A model generated the notes under the pieces. That model saw only the letters and a program-made list of their open reading frames with translations. It did no database searches and had not been told where the DNA came from. From Oligoflexaceae bacterium (GTDB lineage: Bacteria; Bdellovibrionota_B; Oligoflexia; Oligoflexales; Oligoflexaceae), in contig CANJJY010000042.1 of assembly GCA_947474445.1 (NCBI GenBank), positions 1 through 16,692 on the forward strand: a stretch of DNA of 16,692 nucleotides, given 5' to 3'. A program made the position numbers and the translations under genes. Below, piece after piece: positions 8,052-14,536 of this stretch (position 1 is its first letter; every line of letters starts with the position of its first letter).

Positions 8052-8070
8052 GGGTCTTTAGGGGGATACT

Positions 8071-9066
8071 ATGCGATTTCTCGTGATCGGTGGAGCTGGC
8101 TATATAGGGTCTCACTTTGTGCAAGAAGCTTTGAGACAGGGCCACACTTGCTCCGTGTATGATAATTTAAGTCGCGGCTATCGACAGGCGATTCCGCCTA
8201 CGGTTGACCTCATCAAGGCGGATCTTCTCGATGCTGCCGCGCTACGCAAAACGCTTCAGGCGAATGCCTACGATGCGATTTTTCACTTTGCGGCTCTCGC
8301 CCTGGTCGGTGAATCGGTTAGCCAACCCCAACTTTACTATCAAAATAACACTGAGGGTGTCCGCGTCTTGCTCGATGCGATCCGCGATGTTAACCCCAAG
8401 ATGGCCTTAGTTTTTTCTTCTACCTGCGCGGTCTTCGGCACGCCTCAGAAACTGCCTATTGCCGAAGATGATCCCAAAAACCCCATTTCTCCCTATGGCC
8501 GGTCCAAGCTCATGGCCGAATGGATGATGGAAGACTATTGTCATGCCTATGGCCTGAAGGCCATAGCTCTGCGCTATTTTAATGCCTGCGGAGCTGATGA
8601 GAATGGTTCGATTGGTGAAGATCACGTGCCGGAAACTCATTTGATCCCGAACGTCTTCAAGGCGGCCCGTTTGGGTGAGAAAATTACGATCTTCGGTAGC
8701 GATTTTCCTACTAAGGATGGTACCTGCGTGCGGGACTACATCCATGTTACAGATTTGGCTGACTCGCATCTGCGAGCCGCCTTGTATCTGATCAAAGCCA
8801 AGAGCGCGACCTTTGATGCGATTCACCTCGGCACGGGGCACGGGTATAGTAACCTCGAAATAGTCGAGGCGGCTGGTCAGGTTCTCGGCAAGAAATTGAA
8901 AGTGACGATGGGCGAAAGGCGCGCGGGAGATCCGCCGGCGCTTTATGCCGACAACGCCAAGGCCAAGCGGATCTTAGGGTTTCAGACGCGACATTCCGAT
9001 CTTCCATCGATACTGAAGTCGGCTTGGGATTGGCACACGAAGCATCCCGAGGGATTTCGGGGCTGA
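8071..9066 (+). CDS. galE: UDP-glucose 4-epimerase (extended SDR)
   Basis: A 331-residue enzyme that interconverts UDP-glucose and UDP-galactose with bound NAD+, feeding lipopolysaccharide or capsule sugars. The Rossmann motif GGAGYIGSH is at 7-15, with DNLSRG (31-36) as the ribose-binding strand end. The catalytic set is Ser/Thr in FSSTCAVFG (115-123), where Thr118 sits at the usual catalytic Ser/Thr, and YGRSK with Tyr142 and Lys146. GalE-specific signatures follow: LRYFNACGAD, PETHLIP, and DGTCVRDYIHVTDLA. A strong GGGGGA site precedes ATG 8071. A 4-epimerase of UDP-GlcNAc or a uronate epimerase is a less likely reading, because the NACGAD and PETHLIP segments are typical of GalE. Confidence 0.93.
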   Translation: MRFLVIGGAGYIGSHFVQEALRQGHTCSVYDNLSRGYRQAIPPTVDLIKADLLDAAALRKTLQANAYDAIFHFAALALVGESVSQPQLYYQNNTEGVRVLLDAIRDVNPKMALVFSSTCAVFGTPQKLPIAEDDPKNPISPYGRSKLMAEWMMEDYCHAYGLKAIALRYFNACGADENGSIGEDHVPETHLIPNVFKAARLGEKITIFGSDFPTKDGTCVRDYIHVTDLADSHLRAALYLIKAKSATFDAIHLGTGHGYSNLEIVEAAGQVLGKKLKVTMGERRAGDPPALYADNAKAKRILGFQTRHSDLPSILKSAWDWHTKHPEGFRG

Positions 9067-9069
9067 GAT

Positions 9070-9194
9070 TATTGAGTGTTGTATAAGCAAAGACGCAAGG
9101 CGCGAAGCTGGCGAGCACCGGAGTGGCCGCGCTGGGCCATGAGGAGCGGAGCCAGCTGATAAACGAAGCGACTTTGCTTATACGGCGCTCAATA
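9070..9194. repeat. 125-bp nested palindromic element between convergent genes
   Basis: The outer arms TATTGAG (9070-9076) and CTCAATA (9188-9194), together with GTATAAGCAAAG (9081-9092) and CTTTGCTTATAC (9172-9183), are inverted repeats, with a few mismatches between them. Further in, AGCTGGC (9106-9112) matches GCCAGCT (9151-9157). The core is a hairpin TGGCC ... GGCCA (9124-9139) flanked by CACCGGAG on the left and TGAGGAGCGG on the right, an asymmetric internal loop. It starts 3 nt after the galE stop and ends 15 nt before the stop of the facing acetyltransferase gene. The layout is that of a REP/BIME-like or non-autonomous mobile palindrome that may also end transcription from both sides. 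No transposase gene is near. Confidence 0.7.
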
Positions 9195-9209
9195 GTGTCT
9201 ATAGCAAGC

Positions 9210-9815
9210 TCAGGATGAGGCGCGATCCGACTTAGGGGGCATAGGCAGCTGCGTTATCGCATCAGATCTGACAACCCGAATGATGCGAGCTGGATTGCCA
9301 GCGACGAGGGTCATCGGAGGAACATTTTTGGTGACAACGCTGCCGGCCGCGACGATGCTGCCTTCACCTATCGATACACCTGGCATGATGATTGAGCGGC
9401 TCCCTAGCCAAACGTCCTTGCCAATGACGACAGCTTGAGGTTTGGGACGTTCGTTGCGCCTTTCGGGTGCTTCTTCGTGCAAATGGCTGTCGAGGATAAT
9501 GACACCGTAACCGATGTGACAGCGATCACCGATCTTGATCGATTCGCTGGCATTGATCACACATCCCACATTGATGAGGCAATCTTCACCTATCGCAAGG
9601 TGAGCCTTTGTGTGGGCCGTGAGTTCTGTTTCGTTGCGTCCCTGATGAAAGCAGGTGCCCTCGCCGATTGATATTGAGCCATGAGCCACTACACAGAGGT
9701 AGCCGTGAACGCGGACGCGGCGGCCGTACTTCACCTTGCGCAAGACGATGGCGGTGCGTGCCATGATGCCCAAGACGCGAACGATTCGAAACACTTCAGA
9801 TAAAAGCTTCGGCAT
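9210..9815 (-). CDS. Hexapeptide-repeat (left-handed beta-helix) O-acetyltransferase
   Basis: A 201-residue protein of the maltose/galactoside/serine acetyltransferase type. Hexapeptide repeats of the form [LIV]-G-x4 run from about residue 47 (SISIGEGTCF) to 173, including LAIGEDCLIN, IKIGDRCHIG, VVIGKDVWLG and VSIGEGSIV. The catalytic His lies in DSHLH (109-113), in the usual place before the extended loop, and AAGSVVTKNVP ... VAGNPARIIR (156-181) is the CoA-side end of the family. It probably acetylates a sugar of an envelope polysaccharide. ATG 9815 has only a weak GAG 3 nt upstream and an AGGG further up, so initiation may be inefficient; Met18 is a less likely start. A TATACT -10 candidate lies at 9846-9851. 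Confidence 0.85.
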   Translation of the reverse strand: MPKLLSEVFRIVRVLGIMARTAIVLRKVKYGRRVRVHGYLCVVAHGSISIGEGTCFHQGRNETELTAHTKAHLAIGEDCLINVGCVINASESIKIGDRCHIGYGVIILDSHLHEEAPERRNERPKPQAVVIGKDVWLGSRSIIMPGVSIGEGSIVAAGSVVTKNVPPMTLVAGNPARIIRVVRSDAITQLPMPPKSDRASS

Positions 9816-9845
9816 GACTCTTTTTTCCCTGCGCGGTATTTGAGA

Positions 9846-9851
9846 AGTATA
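9846..9851 (-). promoter_or_regulatory. Candidate -10 box for the acetyltransferase gene
   Basis: On the minus strand, TATACT matches TATAAT at five of six positions, 30 nt before ATG 9815. No good -35 is seen at 16-18 nt, and an AT-rich stretch lies further upstream (about 9930-9990). Weak support. Confidence 0.3.
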
Positions 9852-10035
9852 GCCCGGACGTGATTCATCCTACTACTCTCCGTTTCACGATAGACCCCCT
9901 ATTGCCATTTGAGAGCCAGCTGAAAGATTAGGGTAATAATCTCTATTTTGTTGAATTTATTGAATATATTTTGTCCGCAAGAGACTGAGGGGGATTTTGC
10001 GTCGAATTTTTGAACGCGAGAGGAAGTACCCGGCA

Positions 10036-10055
10036 GGGGAGGCGGCAGCCCCCCT
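10036..10055. terminator. GC-rich stem after the secreted-protein gene
   Basis: GGGG-A-GGC and GCC-C-CCC (with a final G-T wobble) form a stem of about seven pairs with one mismatch and a GGCA loop. It lies 12 nt past the stop codon of the minus-strand gene, the place of a terminator, but the minus strand has no T run after it. Confidence 0.35.
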
Positions 10056-10060
10056 CTTTC

Positions 10061-10078
10061 CGTCAAATCAATTTGACG
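10061..10078. repeat. Perfect 18-bp palindrome spanning a stop codon
   Basis: CGTCAAAT-CA-ATTTGACG has perfect 8-bp arms. The TGA stop of the secreted-protein gene (10068-10070) lies in its centre. As RNA it would fold with a small loop; as DNA it is the shape of a dimer-protein site. Confidence 0.5.
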
Positions 10079-10619
10079 TTTTTACGGCCTTATAAACGAC
10101 CGAACTGAACTCAACAGGACGCTTTTCGGAGGTCGATCCGTCTTGAGCAGCGGTGAGCGCTCCGAAAACAATTCCGCCTTCGACTTCTTGGATGGTCTGA
10201 AACGAGACCGAGCCCGCTTCTGGGAATTGTGAACCTTCGCACGACAGTGAGGCCAGTTCTTTGGGTTTGTTCACTGCCCAATCGCTGAAGCCGCACAGTG
10301 ACTTTTGGTTGTAAGCATCGACGATAGCTTGATTGAGGGGCATCAGTTGGAAGGACGAGGTTGTGAGATCGAGCGCGCCTGTTTCGCTCAGCTTATAGGG
10401 GCCTTTGACGTCAAATGCATAGGCGGCTGTTTTGCAGCTTGCATCGAGATAAACAACCAGGACCTGGCGCGCATTGGTCTTGCCAAAATTCACGCTGTCT
10501 TGGCTCGAAAGACCGTCCTCTGTTTTTTCGCAAGCTGCTTGATAGAGCCCGCCGATATTTGCCATGGCCGATCCGCTGGTGAGCAAAGTAGCGAGGAACA
10601 AGGCTTTGGTATTCAACAT
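10068..10619 (-). CDS. Secreted protein of unknown function with four cysteines
   Basis: A 183-residue protein. Residues 1-20 are a clear signal peptide (KALFLATLLTSG, cleavage after AMA), so it should be periplasmic or secreted. The mature chain has four cysteines (30, 62, 109 and 127), enough for two disulfides, and alternating short strands (QVLVVYLDASC, YAFDVKGPYKL) suggesting a beta-rich fold. No family motif is recognised. GGAG lies 7 nt before ATG 10619, and a well-spaced promoter is present upstream, so it seems to be its own transcription unit. The four-cysteine layout fits with disulfide-handling proteins being encoded nearby, but no direct link is shown. Confidence 0.8.
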   Translation of the reverse strand: MLNTKALFLATLLTSGSAMANIGGLYQAACEKTEDGLSSQDSVNFGKTNARQVLVVYLDASCKTAAYAFDVKGPYKLSETGALDLTTSSFQLMPLNQAIVDAYNQKSLCGFSDWAVNKPKELASLSCEGSQFPEAGSVSFQTIQEVEGGIVFGALTAAQDGSTSEKRPVEFSSVVYKAVKTSN

Positions 10620-10658
10620 GAGATATCTCCAGATTTTTGTTTCGTGAAATTGTTCCGG

Positions 10659-10688
10659 AGCATAGTCAGTCTCTCAGGCGACGGTCAA
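10659..10688 (-). promoter_or_regulatory. Sigma-70-like promoter of the secreted four-cysteine protein
   Basis: Read on the minus strand, TTGACC (10688-10683) and TATGCT (10664-10659) are separated by 18 nt. The -35 matches at five of six and the -10 at four of six positions. The predicted leader is about 35-40 nt long and ends in the GGAG site of the gene. Confidence 0.5.
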
Positions 10689-10905
10689 TCCTAAAAAAAG
10701 TGACAAAGGCTGGCAAGGTCGAACTGGCTGTTGATAAGCAGAGTATCCTTTGCGTGAAAGGCAGGCTCTGCATACCGCGAGACGATTCGAAGGTCTTGAA
10801 CTCTTGAGGGTCAAGTCGTTCTCAAGAAGAGGGTGTAGCAAAAGCTTGAGGGGAAAGGGGTTTGGCGTTGCCGGTTAAAGTCTTTTTTTACGTTTTGTTT
10901 TTCTC
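10689..10905. other. Non-coding structured spacer
   Basis: No coding frame is supported between the promoter at 10659-10688 and the DsbD-like gene ending at 10952. The spacer holds a two-part hairpin (GCAGAG 10738-10743 with CTCTGC 10766-10771, and inside it CCTTT 10747-10751 with AAAGG 10757-10761) and a 7-bp inverted repeat TCTTGAG (10802-10808) with CTCAAGA (10821-10827). It also holds T-rich tracts on the plus strand at about 10881-10904. A small RNA is possible, but no convincing promoter for one was found. Confidence 0.4.
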
Positions 10906-10951
10906 TGGCCGAAGATTTTTAGTTCGGCCATCGTCGCAGGATGGCGACGAT
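10906..10951. terminator. Two tandem perfect hairpins directly after the DsbD-like gene
   Basis: ATCGTCGC (10930-10937) pairs with GCGACGAT (10944-10951) over a 6-nt loop, and TGGCCGAA (10906-10913) pairs with TTCGGCCA (10923-10930) over a 9-nt loop; the two stems share one base. They begin 1 nt after the TGA of the minus-strand gene, so they form the 3' end of the spoT-operon transcript. No T run follows on the minus strand, so they may block exonucleases or work with Rho rather than act as an intrinsic terminator. Confidence 0.55.
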
Positions 10952-11362
10952 TCAAGATTTGATAGACCAATCTAGACTGCCTTTGAGCACTTGTGGGTAG
11001 CAGTGTTTTTTGTCTTCTGAGCAGACAAAGGCTTTGACTGTGTAGTCGACTTTGCCCTGGGTAATTCCGGGTAAAACCTCGGCTTTCACCTCAAATCCTG
11101 GCAGCGATTCGTTGAGCTCTTTGGTTTCGAATTTACCCTCTTTCAATTCGAACTTGAGTCCTTGAGGATTGTTTAAGGTCAGCGACCACGGCCCTTCTTT
11201 GGTGATCTTCATTCCGGCATCTGGTTTGACGACGAACTTCAAGGCGAGTTCTTTGCCCTGCATCGACGACGAAGCATCGACGGTCGAATGCTGGGCTCCG
11301 AAGCCACTGAGTAGAAAAAAACTGAAACTGGCAAATCCCAAAGCTGACATTAACTTCTTCAT
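10952..11362 (-). CDS. Small secreted protein resembling the N-terminal domain of DsbD
   Basis: A 136-residue protein with a signal peptide (residues 1-23, hydrophobic run LGFASFSFFLLSGFG). The mature part looks like a small immunoglobulin-type beta sandwich. Its C-terminal CSEDKKHCYP (114-123) has two cysteines six residues apart, the second followed by Tyr-Pro, very close to the redox pair and CYPP of the DsbD alpha domain, where the two cysteines pass electrons to periplasmic thiol proteins. There is no transmembrane DsbD beta domain or thioredoxin domain, so it would need a partner. GGGAG precedes the ATG by 10 nt, and only 15 nt separate it from the spoT stop, so it is likely the last gene of that operon. 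Assignment to the DsbD-alpha family rests mainly on this motif. Confidence 0.65.
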   Translation of the reverse strand: MKKLMSALGFASFSFFLLSGFGAQHSTVDASSSMQGKELALKFVVKPDAGMKITKEGPWSLTLNNPQGLKFELKEGKFETKELNESLPGFEVKAEVLPGITQGKVDYTVKAFVCSEDKKHCYPQVLKGSLDWSIKS

Positions 11363-11377
11363 CGTGATGAAACTCCC

Positions 11378-13708
11378 TTAACGACTGCTGCGTCGTGGTC
11401 GGCGGTTCTTTGTCATGTTCGTTCTCTGCACTTCGAGTACGCTCGGCAAAGACTCGAGGCGACTGATGACCATCTCGAGATGCTGTAGGCTCTTTACGCC
11501 GATTTCAAACTCAAAAATCCCCGTGACCTTGTTCTCGATCTTGACTTCGGCCTTGTGAACGTTGACTCCGTTGTTGCTCAACAGCGTCGTTACCTCAGCG
11601 AGTACACCGGGCTTTTCCTGAGTCCTTAGACTGATGCCGCAGCGGTGCATGCTGGTGTTTTCAAGCTGAACCTTGGACCATTCCACTTGAATTTTGCGCG
11701 CTGGATCGAGATCGAGCGCTCGCGGGCAGGTACTGCGATGGACCGTGACGCCACGGCCCCTCGTAATAAAGCCGAGTATAGGCTCACCGGGGAGAGGCAA
11801 ACAACATTTACCAATCGTGACGAGGACGTCGTCGTAGCCCGAGACGAGGATCGAGCTGAAGTTGGACTTACTGGGCTTTTCCGGTTTGGCCGGAGCATCG
11901 AGACCCTGGCGATGAATCTGCTCCTGCATGGTCTCTTTGGGCTCGGGCATCGGATAGACGCGATTGAGCAATTCGGGAGCGTTGAGTCGCCCATAACCGA
12001 TCGCAATCAAGGCATCATCAAATTGAGATTCTCGAGCGGCCTTGACGAACTTCTGAGTTTCCACCTGACTGCGTTCGATGTCGTCGATCGACATCCGCCT
12101 TTTTTCAAGTTCCTGCATCAGGAGGTCCCGGCCGAGTTTGCGGCTCTTCTCCCGCTGTTCGGTGCGAAGAAACGAGCGGATCTTACTGCGCGCTTTGGAG
12201 GTGACGACAAAGTTGAGCCAATCTTTGCTCGGTCTCTGATGGGTCGAGGTCAGGACCTCGACGATGTCGCCCGATTTGAGATGCTTTTTGATCGGCGACA
12301 TTTGACCGTTAACTTTGACACCGATGCACTTGATGCCGATGTCGCTGTGGACGGCAAATGCAAAATCCAAAGCGGTGGCCGACTGCGGCAGCGAAAGGAC
12401 GTCGCCGCGCGGCGTAAAGACAAATATTTCTTCATCGAAGAGATCGACTTTCAGGGCTTCAAGGAATTCATCAGGATCTTTGAGTTCGCTTTGCCATTGC
12501 ATGATCTGCCGAAGCCACGAAAACTTATTCGCATCGCTTTCGCCGGCGGCCTTACCTTTTTCCTTGTAGGACCAGTGAGCGGCCACACCATATTCGCAGG
12601 TCTCATGCATTTCCTTGGTGCGAATCTGAATTTCAGCCGTGTCGCCGTTCGGTCTGATGACCGTGGTATGCAGCGACTGGTATAGGTTGGCTTTGGGCAT
12701 GGCGATGTAATCTTTGAAGCGTCCTGGCATGGGTTTCCACATCGCATGGACGACGCCGAGCGCCTCGTAACAATCCTTGATGGTAGGAACGATAATGCGA
12801 AATGCGAACAGATCGTGGATGTCTTCAAACTCGAGGTGCCTCTCCATCATTTTCTTGTAAATGGAGAAAAAATGCTTGGGTCGTCCGTAGACTTGGGTGT
12901 CGGTAAAACCGTATTTCTTGAGTTCGCCTTCGAGCACTTCTTTGATGTCGTTGATATAAGTCAAGCGCTGTGAGCGTTTCGATGAGATCTTGCGCCGGAT
13001 CTCCTGGTAAATCTCGAATTTCAGGATCCTGAGGCACAGATCTTCAAGTTCGCTCTTAATCCCATAGATACCGAGACGATTGGCCAAAGGCGCATAGATA
13101 TCGAGCGTTTCCTGCGCGATCCTTTTCCTTTTTTCTACAGATAAATTGTCCATCGTCCGCATGTTGTGCAAACGATCGCAGAGTTTGATGAGGATCACGC
13201 GCAGGTCTTTGGCCATAGCGATGATCATCTTGCGAAAGTTTTCAGCCAACTTCTCTTCATTCGAACGAAATTTGATCTTGGAAATCTTGGTGAGACCATC
13301 GACGAGATCCTTAACCTCGGGACCGAACAGCTGCTCGATCTCTTCAAGCGTCGCCGTCGTATCTTCGACAGTATCGTGAAGGATTGCCGCAACAATGGAT
13401 GGCGTGTCGAGTTTGAGAGTCGACACAATACCGGCGACGGCGAGGGGATGTACGATATAGGGTTCGCCCGAGGCGCGCTTCTGCGGAGCATGACATTTAG
13501 CTGCATATTCGTAAGCTAACTGAATAGGACGACGATCTGCGAGGGGCATGTAGACGTCGAGCGAACGCAGGAGGGCCTGATACTCTTCTTCGGGAGTAGA
13601 AGCCGTACTTGCTGGTATCATGTTGATATTATTAAGTTCTTTTTTTATGCGATCGCTCATGGCTTCCAACCTAGCGGCAAGAAATCCATGTTTCCCACCT
13701 ATGTCCAT
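11378..13708 (-). CDS. spoT: Bifunctional (p)ppGpp synthetase/hydrolase, RelA/SpoT family
   Basis: A 776-residue enzyme with the full long-RSH layout. The HD hydrolase carries His87, HDTVED (111-116) and CDRLHNMRT. The synthetase carries GRPKHFFSIYKKM (276-288), DLFAFRI and EIQIRT (359-364). TGS (about 427-488), a conserved-cysteine segment with GKCCLPLPG, and a C-terminal ACT domain (about 697-768) follow. The synthetase loop reads GRFKDYIAMP, i.e. the RXKD form typical of bifunctional enzymes rather than EXDD of synthesis-only RelA, so both making and degrading ppGpp is expected. It sets the stringent response to starvation. The start is uncertain: ATG 13708 gives about 40 residues more than is usual, with only a weak site, and ATG 13660 or 13621 are alternatives. 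gmk ends 25 nt upstream. Confidence 0.93.
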   Translation of the reverse strand: MDIGGKHGFLAARLEAMSDRIKKELNNINMIPASTASTPEEEYQALLRSLDVYMPLADRRPIQLAYEYAAKCHAPQKRASGEPYIVHPLAVAGIVSTLKLDTPSIVAAILHDTVEDTTATLEEIEQLFGPEVKDLVDGLTKISKIKFRSNEEKLAENFRKMIIAMAKDLRVILIKLCDRLHNMRTMDNLSVEKRKRIAQETLDIYAPLANRLGIYGIKSELEDLCLRILKFEIYQEIRRKISSKRSQRLTYINDIKEVLEGELKKYGFTDTQVYGRPKHFFSIYKKMMERHLEFEDIHDLFAFRIIVPTIKDCYEALGVVHAMWKPMPGRFKDYIAMPKANLYQSLHTTVIRPNGDTAEIQIRTKEMHETCEYGVAAHWSYKEKGKAAGESDANKFSWLRQIMQWQSELKDPDEFLEALKVDLFDEEIFVFTPRGDVLSLPQSATALDFAFAVHSDIGIKCIGVKVNGQMSPIKKHLKSGDIVEVLTSTHQRPSKDWLNFVVTSKARSKIRSFLRTEQREKSRKLGRDLLMQELEKRRMSIDDIERSQVETQKFVKAARESQFDDALIAIGYGRLNAPELLNRVYPMPEPKETMQEQIHRQGLDAPAKPEKPSKSNFSSILVSGYDDVLVTIGKCCLPLPGEPILGFITRGRGVTVHRSTCPRALDLDPARKIQVEWSKVQLENTSMHRCGISLRTQEKPGVLAEVTTLLSNNGVNVHKAEVKIENKVTGIFEFEIGVKSLQHLEMVISRLESLPSVLEVQRTNMTKNRRPRRSSR

Positions 13709-13733
13709 TTCAAGCTTACCGCAGCGGCTTGTC

Positions 13734-14387
13734 CTAGGAGCCCAACTGACTCCTCAACTCTCTGATCCAATCGGCTGTTTTGAACTCTTCATTGAGCTTG
13801 GCGCAAAGTAAGCGTCCTTCTCTCGTGTCCTCTGAGCTGGCTTTACCATTCGTGACGAGCGTTTTCAACTTTTCAAACGCTTCATTCAACTCGTCGTTTA
13901 TAATCAAGTATTCGTATTCATTGGATTTTTCTATTTCATCATGAGCGTTTTGCAAGCGCTCCCAGCGAATCTCTAGACTATCTGATCCCCGCGACTCAAG
14001 TCGCTGCCAAAGCGAAAAAAGCGAGGGCGGGAGGATGAATATGCTGACCGCTTGTGGCAGCAAGGGTTTAATCAGATGCCAGCCTTGGACATCAATCTCA
14101 AGAAGCGGATTTTTTCCAGCATTTTCAATTCTTTTGAGCTCTAGCAAGCTGGTTCCGTAAAAGTTGCCGTGGACCTCGGCCCACTCGATAAACAGTTTTT
14201 GTGCGACCATCTTTTCAAAGGCAGCGCGGTCGATAAAGTGATAATGAACGCCATCCTGCTCACCTTTACGAGGCGGTCGCGTCGTGTGGCTGATTGACAT
14301 TTCAAGTTGTGGGTACTCCTTGAGGAGCCGACGGTTGAGAGTAGTTTTTCCGGCGCCAGAGGGAGCTGAAACGACAAATACAGTCAT
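13734..14387 (-). CDS. gmk: Guanylate kinase
   Basis: A 217-residue enzyme that phosphorylates GMP to GDP with ATP, supplying the GDP/GTP that SpoT also uses. The P-loop is APSGAGKTT (8-16), the GMP-binding region SHTTRPPRKGE (33-43) then VHYHF (47-51), IEWAEVHGNFYGTS (67-80) and LLEIDVQG (95-102) are canonical, and RGSDSLEIRWERL (133-145) is the lid. ATG 14387 is chosen because homology starts there and AAAGGAG lies 11 nt upstream, although the frame is open to TTG 14531. The gene lies 149 nt downstream of yicC and 25 nt upstream of spoT. rpoZ, which sits between gmk and spoT in enterobacteria, is absent here. Confidence 0.93.
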   Translation of the reverse strand: MTVFVVSAPSGAGKTTLNRRLLKEYPQLEMSISHTTRPPRKGEQDGVHYHFIDRAAFEKMVAQKLFIEWAEVHGNFYGTSLLELKRIENAGKNPLLEIDVQGWHLIKPLLPQAVSIFILPPSLFSLWQRLESRGSDSLEIRWERLQNAHDEIEKSNEYEYLIINDELNEAFEKLKTLVTNGKASSEDTREGRLLCAKLNEEFKTADWIRELRSQLGS

Positions 14388-14536
14388 GGATGGACGATCT
14401 CCTTTAGAGAGCAGAGGCGGAGTCGGCTTTCGCCTCAATAAACCTTTTCTCTTTGGTCTTTCGGTCGCAAGAAGGAAGAGCAAGGGCACGCAGCAGGCCT
14501 GGTCCGGAGATCGGGTCCACGTGCGGAACAAAGCGT
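14388..14536 (-). other. Leader between yicC and gmk
   Basis: This 149-nt spacer has no supported gene. It continues open in the gmk frame, but its translation is proline- and arginine-rich and unlike the kinase family. I saw no clear promoter or terminator, so gmk is probably read from the yicC transcript. Confidence 0.4.

Noticed and set aside
9881..10015. AT-rich stretch upstream of the acetyltransferase as a mobile-element scar or origin
   Set aside because: No terminal repeats, DnaA boxes or iterons were seen; it is more simply a promoter region.
11645..12685. Long plus-strand open frame (346 codons) opposite spoT
   Set aside because: It lies wholly antisense to the well-supported spoT coding region; its protein has no family match I recognise and follows the mirror composition of the real gene.
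14388..14531. N-terminal extension of guanylate kinase
   Set aside because: The frame is open, but the translation is unlike the family, the extended start is a TTG, and family homology begins at ATG 14387.
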